Counted from the first letter of the stretch, positions 36,008 to 44,765 are shown. The stretch: DNA of 64,000 nt from Streptococcus pseudopneumoniae (GCF_001074155.1 NZ_JUUZ01000022.1:27162-91161); one strand, 5' to 3'. The notes: generated by a model from the sequence alone, not told the origin. Numbers and translations are program-made.

Positions 36008-36847
36008 ATGACAAAAGCAGATAAGATTTTTAAAGAAAATATTGAGCGAATTCTCAATGAAGGTGTCTTTTCAGAACAAGCTCGTCCCAAGTATAAGGAT
36101 GGAACAGTAGCTAACTCCAAGTACATTACAGGTGCTTTTGCGGAGTATGATTTGTCCAAGGGTGAATTTCCCATCACAACCCTACGTCCAATTGCTATCA
36201 AATCAGCTATCAAGGAAGTTCTTTGGATCTATCAAGACCAGACAAATAGCCTAGAGGTTCTCAATGACAAGTACAATGTTCACTACTGGAATGACTGGGA
36301 AGTTGGAGATACAGGGACAATCGGTGAGCGTTACGGGGCTGTTGTTAAAAAGCACGACATCATTAACAAGATCCTCAAACAGTTAGAAGCTAATCCTTGG
36401 AACCGTCGCAATATCATCTCTCTCTGGGATTACCAAGCTTTTGAGGAAACAGACGGCCTTCTTCCATGTGCCTTCCAGACCATGTTTGATGTCCGTCGTG
36501 TAGATGGGGACATCTATCTGGATGCAACCTTGACCCAGCGTTCTAATGATATGCTGGTGGCCCACCATATCAATGCCATGCAGTATGTGGCTCTTCAAAT
36601 GATGATTGCCAAACACTTTGGCTGGAAGGTTGGAAAATTCTTCTACTTTATCAATAACCTTCATATCTATGATAATCAATTTGAACAAGCTCAGGAATTG
36701 CTCCGTCGTGAACCTTCAAATTGCCAACCACGTTTGGTCTTGAATGTACCAGACAAGACCAACTTCTTTGATATTAAAGCAGAAGATTTTGAGTTGGTTG
36801 ACTATGATCCAGTGAAACCTCAGTTGAAGTTTGATCTAGCTATTTAA
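36008..36847 (+). CDS. thyA: Thymidylate synthase
   Basis: Makes dTMP from dUMP with methylene-tetrahydrofolate. It has 279 residues. Family motifs are [23 protein letters not shown] near residue 58, [13 protein letters not shown], the catalytic Cys in [12 protein letters not shown] near residue 157, [18 protein letters not shown], and [16 protein letters not shown]. The stop codon is fused to the left end of a BOX repeat (TAATACTC), so no separate terminator is needed or seen. It shares folate chemistry with pabB upstream, but the genes are not in one transcript. Confidence 0.95.
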   Translation: MTKADKIFKENIERILNEGVFSEQARPKYKDGTVANSKYITGAFAEYDLSKGEFPITTLRPIAIKSAIKEVLWIYQDQTNSLEVLNDKYNVHYWNDWEVGDTGTIGERYGAVVKKHDIINKILKQLEANPWNRRNIISLWDYQAFEETDGLLPCAFQTMFDVRRVDGDIYLDATLTQRSNDMLVAHHINAMQYVALQMMIAKHFGWKVGKFFYFINNLHIYDNQFEQAQELLRREPSNCQPRLVLNVPDKTNFFDIKAEDFELVDYDPVKPQLKFDLAI

Positions 36848-36999
36848 TACTCTTCGAAAATCTCTTCAAACCACGTCAGCTTCGCCTTACCGTAGATATA
36901 TGTAACTGACTTCGTCAGTCATATCTACAACCTCAAAGCAGTGCTTTGAGCAACCTATGGCTAGCTTCCTAGTTTGCTCTTTGATTTTCATTGAGTATA
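36847..36999. repeat. BOX element
   Basis: About 153 bp beginning ATACTCTTCGAAAATC and ending in CATTGAGTATAA. It contains the boxA core CGTCAGCTTCGCCTTACCGT (close to the reverse of the BOX-PCR primer site), then internal stems CTGAC/GTCAG and CTCAAAGC/GCTTTGAG (boxB-like), and the boxC arm AGCTTCCTAGTTTGCTC. The termini are complementary, so the whole can fold into one long hairpin. It abuts the thyA stop codon. Confidence 0.85.
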
Positions 37000-37008
37000 A
37001 AAGAATAG

Positions 37009-37043
37009 AAAAAAAGAAGTTGGAAAATCCAACTTCTTTTTAT
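37009..37043. terminator. Terminator of the DUF3042 gene
   Basis: AAAAAGAAGTTGG pairs with CCAACTTCTTTTT around AAAAT. It is symmetrical with A and T runs, so it can act on both strands. Confidence 0.8.
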
Positions 37044-37046
37044 TAA

Positions 37047-37217
37047 TTAGCGTGATACGCGACGGCGAGCTGCTTTTTTACGATTTTCTTCGATGAAAGC
37101 TGCTTTTTGTTCTTCTGGTTCAATCACTTTCTTTTTGAATGCGTATACTGCACCTGCAACAGCAGCAACAGTTCCTGCAACACCTGTTACGAGACCTTTA
37201 GCAAATCCTTTAGCCAT
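37047..37217 (-). CDS. DUF3042-family small membrane protein
   Basis: Short gene of 56 residues, read on the minus strand: MAKGFAKGLVTGVAGTVAAVAGAVYAF, then KKKVIEPEEQKAAF and a basic end RKKAARRRVSR. It matches the DUF3042 type found across Lactobacillales. The alanine/glycine/valine-rich first half is probably one membrane helix and the rest a charged cytoplasmic tail. A strong ribosome binding site, AAAGGAGG, lies 7 bp before the start. A terminator follows. The function is unknown to me. It diverges from miaA. Confidence 0.85.
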   Translation of the reverse strand: MAKGFAKGLVTGVAGTVAAVAGAVYAFKKKVIEPEEQKAAFIEENRKKAARRRVSR

Positions 37218-37291
37218 GAGTCTTCCTCCTTTTATTTATAAATCAGACGGAAATAGCTTAAGATATAGCATTTTTCTGCCTGTCTATTTTG

Positions 37292-37300
37292 TGATATAAT
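37292..37300 (+). promoter_or_regulatory. miaA operon promoter
   Basis: Extended -10, TG-A-TATAAT (TATAAT 37295-37300), 39 bases before the miaA start. The -35 is poor. Confidence 0.65.
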
Positions 37301-37339
37301 AATAGTAACGAAAAAATGGGAATTTTTCAAGGAAAAACG

Positions 37340-38224
37340 ATGAAAAGCAAAATAATTGTGATTGTTGGTCCAACAGCTGTTGGAAAGACAGCCCTAGCCA
37401 TTGAAGTTGCTCAGCGATTCAATGGTGAAGTAGTCAGTGGGGATAGCCAACAAGTATACCGAGGACTGGATATTGGAACAGCTAAGGCTAGTCCGGAGGA
37501 GCAGGCAACTGTCCCTCATCATTTGATTGATGTGAGAGATGTAACCGAGTCTTACTCGGCTTTTGATTTTGTTTCAGAAGCAAAGGCAGCCATCGAGGAT
37601 ATTCAAAATCGCGGTAAGCTTGCTATTATAGCTGGTGGGACAGGACTTTATATTCAGAGTCTACTAGAGGGATATCATCTCGGTGGAGAGACACCACATG
37701 AGGAAGTTTTAGCTTATCGAGCTAGTTTAGAACCTTTTTCAGATGAGGAGTTAGTTCATCTCGTAGAGAAAGCTGGTCTTGAAATTCCCCAATTTAATCG
37801 TCGTCGTGCTATACGTGCCTTGGAAATTGCCCATTTTGGTCAAGACTTGGAAAATCAAGAAAGTTTATATGATCCGCTGATTATTTGCTTGGATGATGAG
37901 CGTAGTCAGCTATATGAGCGTATCAACCACAGAGTGGACCTGATGTTTGAAGCTGGACTTCTAGATGAAGCCAAGTGGTTGTTTGACCATTATCCAGATG
38001 TGCAGGCTGCTAAAGGAATAGGTTACAAGGAACTCTTCCCCTATTTTCGTGGAGAGCAGAGTTTGGAGGAGGCTAGCGATAGTCTCAAGCAAGCGACTCG
38101 CCGATTTGCCAAGCGCCAGCTAACCTGGTTCCGCAATCGCATGCAGGTGACCTTTTATCAGATAGGAGAATCTGGTGTAAAAGAGCGTATTTTAAGCCAG
38201 ATTGAGGAGTTTTTAAATGATTGA
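37340..38224 (+). CDS. miaA: tRNA dimethylallyltransferase
   Basis: Adds the dimethylallyl group to A37 of tRNAs that read UNN codons. It has 294 residues. P-loop [10 protein letters not shown] lies at residues 10-19, followed by [19 protein letters not shown], the PHHLIDV segment, [13 protein letters not shown] near residue 97, [10 protein letters not shown], and the C-terminal [18 protein letters not shown] that grips the tRNA. The frame is open 24 bp upstream, but AAGGA and the family N terminus fix 37340. It overlaps hflX by 8 bp and heads a five-gene run. Confidence 0.94.
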   Translation: MKSKIIVIVGPTAVGKTALAIEVAQRFNGEVVSGDSQQVYRGLDIGTAKASPEEQATVPHHLIDVRDVTESYSAFDFVSEAKAAIEDIQNRGKLAIIAGGTGLYIQSLLEGYHLGGETPHEEVLAYRASLEPFSDEELVHLVEKAGLEIPQFNRRRAIRALEIAHFGQDLENQESLYDPLIICLDDERSQLYERINHRVDLMFEAGLLDEAKWLFDHYPDVQAAKGIGYKELFPYFRGEQSLEEASDSLKQATRRFAKRQLTWFRNRMQVTFYQIGESGVKERILSQIEEFLND

Positions 38225-39455
38225 AACGGAGAAAAAAGAGGAGCGAGTCCTGCTCATTGGTGTTGAGCTCCAGGGCATGGATAATTTTGACCTATCCATG
38301 GAAGAGTTGGCTAGTTTAGCTAAGACAGCTGGAGCTGTTGTAGTTGATAGCTACAGACAAAAACGAGAAAAATACGACTCTAAGACCTTTGTCGGTTCTG
38401 GTAAGTTGGAAGAAATTGCTCAAATGGTGGACGCAGAAGAAATCACGACAGTCATTGTCAATAACCGTCTGACACCTCGACAAAATGTCAATTTAGAGGA
38501 AGTCTTAGGTGTCAAGGTCATAGACCGTATGCAGTTGATTTTGGATATCTTTGCCATGAGAGCTCGAAGCCATGAAGGTAAGCTACAAGTTCATCTTGCA
38601 CAACTCAAGTATCTCTTGCCTCGTTTGGTTGGTCAGGGGATTATGCTCAGCCGTCAGGCAGGGGGAATTGGTTCCCGTGGTCCAGGTGAAAGTCAGCTGG
38701 AGCTTAACCGTCGTAGTGTTCGCAACCAGATTACAGATATCGAACGTCAACTCAAGGTGGTTGAGAAAAACCGAGCGACAGTTCGAGAAAAACGTTTGGA
38801 GTCAAGTACCTTTAAGATTGGTTTGATTGGTTACACCAATGCTGGGAAGTCAACCATTATGAATACTTTGACCAGCAAGACCCAGTATGAAGCAGATGAG
38901 CTTTTTGCAACTCTAGATGCGACAACTAAAAGCATCCATCTGGGGGGCAATCTACAGGTAACCTTGACAGATACCGTTGGATTTATCCAAGACCTACCGA
39001 CAGAGTTGGTGTCTAGTTTTAAATCAACCTTGGAAGAAAGCAAGCATGTAGATCTCCTGGTCCATGTCATCGATGCCAGCAATCCCTACCATGAGGAACA
39101 TGAAAAAACAGTTCTTTCTATCATGAAAGACTTGGACATGGAGGATATTCCTCGCTTAACTCTTTATAATAAAGCAGATTTGGTGGAGAACTTTACGCCT
39201 ACTCAAACGCCATATGCTCTGATTTCTGCTAAATCTAAGGATAGTCGCGAACAGTTGCAGGCTTTATTGCTGGATAAGATTAAGGAAATTTTTGAAGCAT
39301 TTACCCTGCGCGTGCCGTTTTCTAAATCTTACAAGATTCATGATTTAGAAAGTGTCGCTATTCTTGAAGAACGTGACTACCAAGATGATGGTGAAGTCAT
39401 CACAGGCTACATTTCTGAGAAAAATAAATGGAGATTAGAGGAATTTTATGACTGA
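38217..39455 (+). CDS. hflX: Ribosome-associated GTPase HflX
   Basis: GTPase of the Obg-HflX group that binds the 50S subunit and helps rescue or split ribosomes under stress. It has 412 residues. The N-terminal HflX domain includes [13 protein letters not shown] and the glycine-rich [12 protein letters not shown] linker near residue 157. The G domain has G1 GYTNAGKST near residue 204, G3 DTVGFI, and G4 YNKADL. It overlaps miaA by 8 bp and the next gene by 8 bp, so expression is coupled. Nothing unusual. Confidence 0.93.
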   Translation: MIETEKKEERVLLIGVELQGMDNFDLSMEELASLAKTAGAVVVDSYRQKREKYDSKTFVGSGKLEEIAQMVDAEEITTVIVNNRLTPRQNVNLEEVLGVKVIDRMQLILDIFAMRARSHEGKLQVHLAQLKYLLPRLVGQGIMLSRQAGGIGSRGPGESQLELNRRSVRNQITDIERQLKVVEKNRATVREKRLESSTFKIGLIGYTNAGKSTIMNTLTSKTQYEADELFATLDATTKSIHLGGNLQVTLTDTVGFIQDLPTELVSSFKSTLEESKHVDLLVHVIDASNPYHEEHEKTVLSIMKDLDMEDIPRLTLYNKADLVENFTPTQTPYALISAKSKDSREQLQALLLDKIKEIFEAFTLRVPFSKSYKIHDLESVAILEERDYQDDGEVITGYISEKNKWRLEEFYD

Positions 39456-40071
39456 TATCAAAACGTTAGCTCTCAAATATGGTGGTTATACAAGTCTAGA
39501 CAAGGTCTATCTGGACCAACTTTTAGCTGGTAGGTCTGAAGAGGAGCAACTAGCTCTCATTACACCTCCACCCAGCGTAGTGAATGCCTACTTTGCCGAG
39601 CTCTACCAGAAAAAGAGTCCAGAGGCTGCGACCGATTATTTTGCAGAAGTCAGCCAAGAACTGAACCTCTACAATGCTGAGCCAAATTTCGCTTTGGAAA
39701 GCAAGCCCTTTATTCGCCTCAATCTATCTGGTAAATCCTTTGGATTTTGCTACGAGAAAGAAGGACTAGGTCGCATTTTCTCAGAGAACGAGGAAGCAAT
39801 TACGGATGAATTACTTTTTGAGATTGCGCAAATTTTTCCCCATCAGCTAGTTTTTGTGGAGTCTGGTAAGATTTACATGAAGGCGATTGGTGAAGAGGAA
39901 GTAGTCAGCCTAGAAAATCTTACAGCTTTGACAGATTTGGAAACCTTGGCAGATGGAAGCAAGCGACTTAAGGGATATAGCCAAGAGGATTTACTACAAG
40001 AAGCTAGATCTTTTTCTGGCAAGCTTTATTATCGCTCGGAAAACCGCACCGCTATGTTATATATTGATTAA
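39448..40071 (+). CDS. Conserved hypothetical protein in the miaA-rnz operon
   Basis: Protein of 207 residues that I do not recognise as a known enzyme. It is soluble and acidic, with no signal peptide or membrane segment. Visible elements are an N-terminal TLALKYGGYTSLDKVYLDQLL, a QLALITPPPSVVNAYFAELYQK stretch and a C-terminal YSQEDLLQEARSFSGKLYYRSENRTAMLYID. It overlaps the end of hflX by 8 bp and precedes rnz by 14 bp. I recall a similar gene at this place in pneumococcus, sometimes given enzyme names without support. A structural role cannot be proposed from sequence. Confidence 0.7.
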   Translation: MTDIKTLALKYGGYTSLDKVYLDQLLAGRSEEEQLALITPPPSVVNAYFAELYQKKSPEAATDYFAEVSQELNLYNAEPNFALESKPFIRLNLSGKSFGFCYEKEGLGRIFSENEEAITDELLFEIAQIFPHQLVFVESGKIYMKAIGEEEVVSLENLTALTDLETLADGSKRLKGYSQEDLLQEARSFSGKLYYRSENRTAMLYID

Positions 40072-40085
40072 TTAGAAAGTAGCAA

Positions 40086-41015
40086 ATGGATATTCAATTT
40101 TTAGGAACAGGGGCTGGTCAGCCCTCTAAAGCCCGCAACGTTTCAAGTCTCGCCCTGAAACTCTTGGACGAGATTAACGAAGTTTGGCTCTTTGACTGTG
40201 GAGAAGGAACGCAAAATCGCATTCTTGAGACTACGATTCGACCACGAAAGATCAGCAAAATTTTTATCACTCATTTGCATGGAGACCATATCTTTGGTTT
40301 GCCAGGATTTCTTTCTAGCCGTGCTTTTCAGGCTAATGAAGAACAGACAGATTTGGAAATCTATGGTCCCCAAGGCATCAAATCTTTTGTCTTGACCAGT
40401 CTACGAGTGTCAGGTTCACGCCTGCCCTATAAGATTCATTTCCATGAATTTGACCAAGATTCTCTAGGGAAAATTCTTGAAACCGATAAATTTACAGTTT
40501 ATGCGGAAGAGTTGGATCACACTATTTTCTGTGTGGGCTACCGTGTCATGCAAAAGGACCTAGAAGGTACTTTGGATGCTGAAAAACTCAAGGCTGCTGG
40601 CGTACCTTTCGGACCACTCTTTGGAAAAATTAAAAACGGTCAGGATGTCATCCTAGAAGACGGCACCGAGATTAAGGCAGCAGACTACATCTCAGCGCCA
40701 CGTCCAGGTAAGATTATTACAATTTTAGGGGATACTCGAAAAACGGATGCCAGTGTGCGTCTGGCTGTCAATGCGGATGTCCTTGTCCATGAGTCCACTT
40801 ATGGTAAAGGAGATGAGAAAATTGCCCGCAATCATGGCCACTCAACCAATATGCAGGCTGCGCAGGTGGCAACAGAAGCGGGAGCCAAACGACTCTTGCT
40901 CAACCATATCAGCGCCCGTTTCCTTTCAAAAGATATCAGCCAGCTTAAGAAAGATGCTGCAACGATTTTTGAAAATGTCCATGTGGTTAAAGACTTAGAA
41001 GAAGTGAAAATCTAG
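40086..41015 (+). CDS. rnz: Ribonuclease Z
   Basis: tRNA 3'-processing endonuclease (tRNase Z) of 309 residues. Metallo-beta-lactamase fold with the zinc motif [12 protein letters not shown] near residue 63, the [11 protein letters not shown] start of the fold near residue 37, ILGDTR near residue 213, and the C-terminal [13 protein letters not shown] and NHISARF histidines. It is the full-length short form of bacteria. It lies between the hypothetical gene and the SDR gene with gaps of 14 and 20 bp. Together with miaA it puts two tRNA-maturation genes in one transcript. Confidence 0.95.
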   Translation: MDIQFLGTGAGQPSKARNVSSLALKLLDEINEVWLFDCGEGTQNRILETTIRPRKISKIFITHLHGDHIFGLPGFLSSRAFQANEEQTDLEIYGPQGIKSFVLTSLRVSGSRLPYKIHFHEFDQDSLGKILETDKFTVYAEELDHTIFCVGYRVMQKDLEGTLDAEKLKAAGVPFGPLFGKIKNGQDVILEDGTEIKAADYISAPRPGKIITILGDTRKTDASVRLAVNADVLVHESTYGKGDEKIARNHGHSTNMQAAQVATEAGAKRLLLNHISARFLSKDISQLKKDAATIFENVHVVKDLEEVKI

Positions 41016-41035
41016 TTGCTAGAGAAAGGAGAATC

Positions 41036-41791
41036 ATGCGTACTATTCTCATCACAGGTGCTAGCGGTGGTCTAGCCCAAGAGATGGTCAAACTCATGCC
41101 CGATGATCAACTCATCTTACTCGGTCGAAATAAGGATAAATTAGCTCAACTATATGGAAATCATCCTCAGGTAGAATTGATTGAAATTGATATTACCGAC
41201 GTTCAAGCCTTAGAAGAACTAGTTGCTGAACTCTATCAGCGTTATGGTAAGATTGATGTCTTGATTAACAACGCTGGATATGGGATTTTTGAAGATTTTG
41301 ACAAGATTTCTAATCAAGATATTCATCAAATGTTTGAAGTCAATTCTTTTGCTTTGATGAATCTGTCTCGTTTGGTTGCTTCTCGTATGAAGGAGATTCG
41401 AAAAGGTCATATCATCAATATCGTTAGCATGGCAGGATTGATTGCGACTGCTAAGTCTAGTCTATATTCTGCGACCAAGTTTGCGGCCATTGGTTTTTCA
41501 AATGCTCTTCGCCTTGAGCTCATGCCCTATGGTGTCTATGTGACAACTGTTAATCCAGGACCTATCCGTACAGGATTTTTTGACCAGGCAGACCCAGATG
41601 GGACCTACCTCAAATCGGTCGACCGTTTTCTATTGGAACCAGATGCTGTCGCTCAAAAGATTGTCAAGACTATAGGTAAAAACAAACGCGAGCTCAATCT
41701 CCCAGCCTTGCTGAATCTAGCCCATAAGTTTTATACCCTCTTTCCTAAGTTAGCAGATAAGTTGGCTGGGGAAACTTTTAATTATAAGTGA
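41036..41791 (+). CDS. Short-chain dehydrogenase/reductase
   Basis: NAD(P)-dependent SDR-family protein of 251 residues, substrate unknown. The cofactor loop is TGASGGLAQEM at residues 6-16, the NNAGYG motif lies near residue 79, and the catalytic Ser and YSATK lie near residues 134 and 145-149. The following segment reads VNPGPIRTGF, the classical SDR pattern. It ends the miaA-hflX-rnz run and is followed by a weak terminator. No link to tRNA processing is evident. Confidence 0.85.
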   Translation: MRTILITGASGGLAQEMVKLMPDDQLILLGRNKDKLAQLYGNHPQVELIEIDITDVQALEELVAELYQRYGKIDVLINNAGYGIFEDFDKISNQDIHQMFEVNSFALMNLSRLVASRMKEIRKGHIINIVSMAGLIATAKSSLYSATKFAAIGFSNALRLELMPYGVYVTTVNPGPIRTGFFDQADPDGTYLKSVDRFLLEPDAVAQKIVKTIGKNKRELNLPALLNLAHKFYTLFPKLADKLAGETFNYK

Positions 41792-41823
41792 GAAAGTTGT
41801 TCCCTTGAGGAATGGCTTTTTAT
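41792..41823 (+). terminator. Terminator after the SDR gene
   Basis: AAAGTTGTTCC pairs with GGAATGGCTTT using three G-U pairs, then a T-rich tract. Confidence 0.6.
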
Positions 41824-41898
41824 TTTTTTCGGTTGCTAATTTGTAGAAAAATACCACATGAAAAACAGACAGTTTATAACGATTTAGCCACTTTAAGG

Positions 41899-42022
41899 TA
41901 TAATAGTGATAAGAAAGCAGAAAAGAGAGGATAAACTTCGAGTCTAACATAACTGAAAGTATATCTATAGCCGAAGCTTATGAAGTCAAGATAAAATAGG
42001 ATTAAAAGAACTTGACCTTTTT
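41899..42022 (+). ncRNA. Possible small RNA
   Basis: In the 388-bp gap before the small membrane-protein gene a perfect TATAAT (41899-41904) follows TTTAAG. The predicted transcript from about 41911 has no usable reading frame. Inverted arms GTCAAG (41985-41990) and CTTGAC (42011-42016) followed by CTTTTTC could end it near 42022, giving an RNA of about 110 nt. The -35 is poor and the hairpin weak. TTTAAG resembles one half of a CiaR site, but the second half is absent. It may equally be gene decay. Confidence 0.25.
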
Positions 42023-42086
42023 CAGATTGATTAGACTGTAAATTGGAGTTAGGAATATTCTTAGAATAGATGAAGAAAATAAAAAA

Positions 42087-42096
42087 TGTTAAAACA
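42087..42096. promoter_or_regulatory. Candidate operator site 1 of the small XRE module
   Basis: TGTTAAAACA, just upstream of the -35. The identical 10 bp recurs in reverse at 42152-42161. Confidence 0.45.
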
Positions 42097-42098
42097 TC

Positions 42099-42126
42099 TT
42101 GACATTTTATCTATTTGGAGTATAAT
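42099..42126 (+). promoter_or_regulatory. Promoter of the membrane-protein/XRE pair
   Basis: TTGACA (42099-42104), a 16-bp spacer and TATAAT (42121-42126): both hexamers are perfect consensus, so this promoter should be strong unless repressed. Confidence 0.85.
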
Positions 42127-42151
42127 AAAAAATGTAAAGGGCTCTTAACAT

Positions 42152-42161
42152 TGTTTTAACA
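42152..42161. promoter_or_regulatory. Candidate operator site 2 of the small XRE module
   Basis: TGTTTTAACA, the reverse complement of site 1, lies about 20 bp past the expected transcription start and just before the ribosome binding site. Confidence 0.45.
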
Positions 42162-42179
42162 GATTGGAGGAACAGGACC

Positions 42180-42509
42180 ATGAGAAAAATGGATGAAATG
42201 GACAGAGCGATTCAGCTACGTTCTGAGGAATGGGGTTATAAAACTGCTCTATTTGGCTTATGTGGATGGACAGTATTTAATATTTATCAATCTATTACAA
42301 AAGGCATTGAACTTGAAATGTTACCATGTCTGATTTTATGTTTATCTATTTCTGTTCAAGGATTTGCACAAACTGCCATAAAACAGAAAATGATTGACGG
42401 TGATGAAGATTTCAAAGAACCTAATAAACTTGTTCAAGGAATATTTTTGATTATTGTTATCCTTATCGTAGTTTTGGCGATTGGCATTTATTGTTTTCAG
42501 AAAGACTAA
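42180..42509 (+). CDS. Small two-helix or three-helix membrane protein
   Basis: Hypothetical protein of 109 residues. The sequence shows a charged N terminus (MRKMDEMDRAIQLRSEEWGYKT), hydrophobic segments at about 23-36 and 46-62, a charged loop (KQKMIDGDEDFKEPNK) and a strong membrane helix at about 84-104 (GIFLIIVILIVVLAIGIYCF). GGAGG lies before the start. The next gene, 6 bp later, is a 64-residue XRE-type regulator, an arrangement common in Firmicutes. I do not know its function. Such pairs are often seen with DUF-type membrane proteins of unknown role. Confidence 0.75.
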   Translation: MRKMDEMDRAIQLRSEEWGYKTALFGLCGWTVFNIYQSITKGIELEMLPCLILCLSISVQGFAQTAIKQKMIDGDEDFKEPNKLVQGIFLIIVILIVVLAIGIYCFQKD

Positions 42510-42515
42510 TGCTGT

Positions 42516-42710
42516 ATGAAAAATAATATCAAACAGTTAAGAAAGTCTGAAGGACTACGTCAGGAAGATATGGCAAGAATATTAGGCGTTAGTCGACAAA
42601 CCATAATTGCTATAGAGAATGACAAGTACAATCCTACACTTGAACTAGCAATGAAAATTGCAAGATTGCTACGACTACATGTTGAAGAAATTTTCATTTT
42701 AGAAGATTAA
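42516..42710 (+). CDS. XRE-family (Cro/CI-like) transcriptional regulator
   Basis: Compact DNA-binding protein of 64 residues. The helix-turn-helix spans about residues 3-55: NIKQLRKSEGLRQEDMARILGVSRQTIIAIENDKYNPTLELAMKIARLL. There is no additional domain. It follows the small membrane protein by 6 bp in the same transcript, so it probably regulates its own operon. Two identical palindromic sites flanking the upstream promoter are good candidates for its operators. Similar short regulators (YgzD-like) are usually repressors. Confidence 0.85.
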   Translation: MKNNIKQLRKSEGLRQEDMARILGVSRQTIIAIENDKYNPTLELAMKIARLLRLHVEEIFILED

Positions 42711-42753
42711 AGATATCAGATAGCATTTATTCTAATCATCTGATTCGTAATGA

Positions 42754-42788
42754 TGGAGAGTTTTCCGGTTCATGGAAACTCTCTTTTT
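42754..42788 (+). terminator. Terminator after the XRE gene
   Basis: GGAGAGTTTTCC pairs with GGAAACTCTC, then TTTTT. Confidence 0.8.
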
Positions 42789-42833
42789 AAAGCTCTTAAA
42801 GAGTCTACTCAATTTTACCCTTGTCCATCTATA

Positions 42834-42849
42834 TATCTATCTATCTATC
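42834..42849. repeat. TATC tetranucleotide repeat
   Basis: Four perfect TATC units with degenerate ATCT/ATAT copies to the left, 18 bp upstream of the nplT -35. Confidence 0.7.
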
Positions 42850-42867
42850 GTAAAACTGGTATAAAAA

Positions 42868-42896
42868 TTGCAAATCGAATCTTAAAATAGTATACT
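42868..42896 (+). promoter_or_regulatory. nplT promoter
   Basis: TTGCAA (42868-42873), a 17-bp spacer and TATACT (42891-42896). Confidence 0.75.
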
Positions 42897-42909
42897 AGTT
42901 CTGTTAGTT

Positions 42910-42924
42910 ATGAAACGTTTGCGT
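42910..42924. promoter_or_regulatory. MalR/CcpA-type operator of nplT
   Basis: ATGAAACGTTTGCGT matches 12 of 15 bases of the MalR site CGCAAACGTTTGCGT and shares the AAACGTTTGCG core with the amyA operator. It lies 13 bp past the -10, so a bound repressor would block initiation or elongation. It also resembles a cre. Confidence 0.65.
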
Positions 42925-42948
42925 TTTATTAATTTTAGGAGACAAATG

Positions 42949-44697
42949 ATGGAATTAACAGCCATTTATCATAGACCAGAATCAGAGTATGCTTATCTTT
43001 ACAAAGAAGGTCAGCTACATATCCGAATCAGAACCAAGAAAAATGATGTCCAGAAGGTTATCTTACACTATGGAGATCCCTTTATTTTCATTGAGGATAA
43101 GTATGAAGCCAAGAAAGAAATGACTAAAGTAACCTCGGATGCTTTATTTGATTATTGGCAGGTTACGGTCTCTGTTGATTTTGCACGGATTCAATATCTC
43201 TTTGAGCTCCTTGATAAAGAAGGTCAAGGTGTTTTTTACGGTGATAAGGGTTGCGTAGAACATACTCAAGAAAACTTGGATGCTGATGGAAACGGCTTTA
43301 AACTTCCATACATTCACGAAATCGACGGATGTCAGGTTCCTAGCTGGGTTTCAAATACCGTTTGGTATCAAATTTTCCCAGAACGATTTGCAAATGGAAA
43401 TCCTAATTTGACTCCAGATGGAGCTCGAGAGTGGAATGCAGCCATTGCACCTAATGGGGATGATTTTTTTGGTGGAGATTTACAAGGGATTATCGACCAT
43501 CTTGACTATCTTAAAGATTTGGGAATCACTGGACTTTACCTATGTCCGATTTTTGAAGCTACGACCAATCACAAGTATGATACGACGGATTATTTTGAAA
43601 TTGACCGTCACTTTGGAGACAAGGAAGTCTTTCGTAATCTAGTTGAGGAAGCCCACAAACGGGGCATCAAGATTATGCTAGATGCTGTTTTCAATCATAT
43701 CGGCTACCAGTCTGCCCAATGGCAGGATGTTCTAAAAAATGGAGAAAATTCCCCTTATAAAGATTGGTTCCATATCCAAGAATTTCCAGTTACTGAGGAT
43801 AAACTTCAGAATCCAAGACAACTCCCTTATCATACTTTTGCCTTTGCTAGCTATATGCCTAAGTTGAATACAGCTAATCCGGAGGTTAGGGACTATCTTC
43901 TCAGTGTTGCCACTTACTGGATTGAAAATTTTGATATTGATGCTTGGCGCTTGGACGTTGCCAATGAAATTGACCATCAGTTCTGGAAAGATTTTAGAAA
44001 GGCAGTTCTAGCTAAAAAGCCTGATTTGTATATTTTAGGTGAAATCTGGCATACGTCTCAGCCTTGGCTACAAGGGGACGAGTTCCATGCTGTCATGAAT
44101 TACCCGCTCTCTGAAAGTATCAAGGATTATTTCTTGCGTCAGCGTAAAAAGACAGAGCAGTTTATTTCAGAAATCAATAGCCAGTCTATGTACTACAAGC
44201 AACAAATCTCAGAGGTAATGTTTAACCTTTTAGATTCTCATGATACAGAGCGCATCCTTACAACTGCCAAAGGAAATATACAGCATGTCAAGGCTGCCCT
44301 AACTTTCCTCTATCTTCAAAAAGGGGCCCCTTGTATCTATTACGGAACAGAGCTAGCACTAATTGGTGGACCAGACCCTGATTGCCGTCGTGTCATGCCT
44401 TGGGACCGTGTGTCTGAGGACAATGACATGCTGAATTTTATGAAGAAATTAATCAAGGTTCGTAAGGACGTTGCAAGCATTATTCAGCATGGAAATTATC
44501 GCTTGGAAGAAGTGAAACTAGATGTTTTATCCTTGAAGTGGAACTACCAAGGAAAAGAAGTTCAAACAATCTTTAATCAGTCTAAAGAGAATTATATCTT
44601 AGACAGAGATTCAGTTGACTTAGCGAGCCATTGCCAGTTTGAAGATGGTCAGCAAGTCATCTTGCCAGATGGATTTGTCATTACTGTTTCGAAATAA
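42949..44697 (+). CDS. nplT: Neopullulanase / cyclomaltodextrinase-type GH13 enzyme
   Basis: Intracellular alpha-glucan hydrolase of 582 residues. An N-terminal CBM34-like beta domain (about 1-120) is followed by the GH13 barrel: WYQIFPERFANG near residue 145, DAVFNHIG (region I), WRLDVANEIDH with the nucleophile Asp (region II), LGEIWH with the acid/base Glu (region III) and LLDSHDTERI (region IV). The family degrades cyclodextrins, pullulan or short maltodextrins. The frame is open back to 42910, but that ATG lies inside the operator. AGGAGA is 6 bp from 42949, which gives the family N terminus MELTAIYHRPESEYAYLY. No signal peptide is present. It shares an operator type with amyA. Confidence 0.88.
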   Translation: MELTAIYHRPESEYAYLYKEGQLHIRIRTKKNDVQKVILHYGDPFIFIEDKYEAKKEMTKVTSDALFDYWQVTVSVDFARIQYLFELLDKEGQGVFYGDKGCVEHTQENLDADGNGFKLPYIHEIDGCQVPSWVSNTVWYQIFPERFANGNPNLTPDGAREWNAAIAPNGDDFFGGDLQGIIDHLDYLKDLGITGLYLCPIFEATTNHKYDTTDYFEIDRHFGDKEVFRNLVEEAHKRGIKIMLDAVFNHIGYQSAQWQDVLKNGENSPYKDWFHIQEFPVTEDKLQNPRQLPYHTFAFASYMPKLNTANPEVRDYLLSVATYWIENFDIDAWRLDVANEIDHQFWKDFRKAVLAKKPDLYILGEIWHTSQPWLQGDEFHAVMNYPLSESIKDYFLRQRKKTEQFISEINSQSMYYKQQISEVMFNLLDSHDTERILTTAKGNIQHVKAALTFLYLQKGAPCIYYGTELALIGGPDPDCRRVMPWDRVSEDNDMLNFMKKLIKVRKDVASIIQHGNYRLEEVKLDVLSLKWNYQGKEVQTIFNQSKENYILDRDSVDLASHCQFEDGQQVILPDGFVITVSK

Positions 44698-44765
44698 AGC
44701 AATCAACTGCAACAAGTATCTAGTTACAAAAAATGAAGGGATTATGTGACTTTAGATGCATAAAA

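Noticed and set aside
36847..36999. Hairpin-rich repeat after thyA considered as a small RNA gene or insertion sequence
   Set aside because: Its ends and boxA core match a BOX element, and a second copy follows copA.
41881..41904. Full CiaR-binding site upstream of the possible small RNA
   Set aside because: Only one TTTAAG half-site is present; the expected partner 11 bp upstream reads GATTTA.
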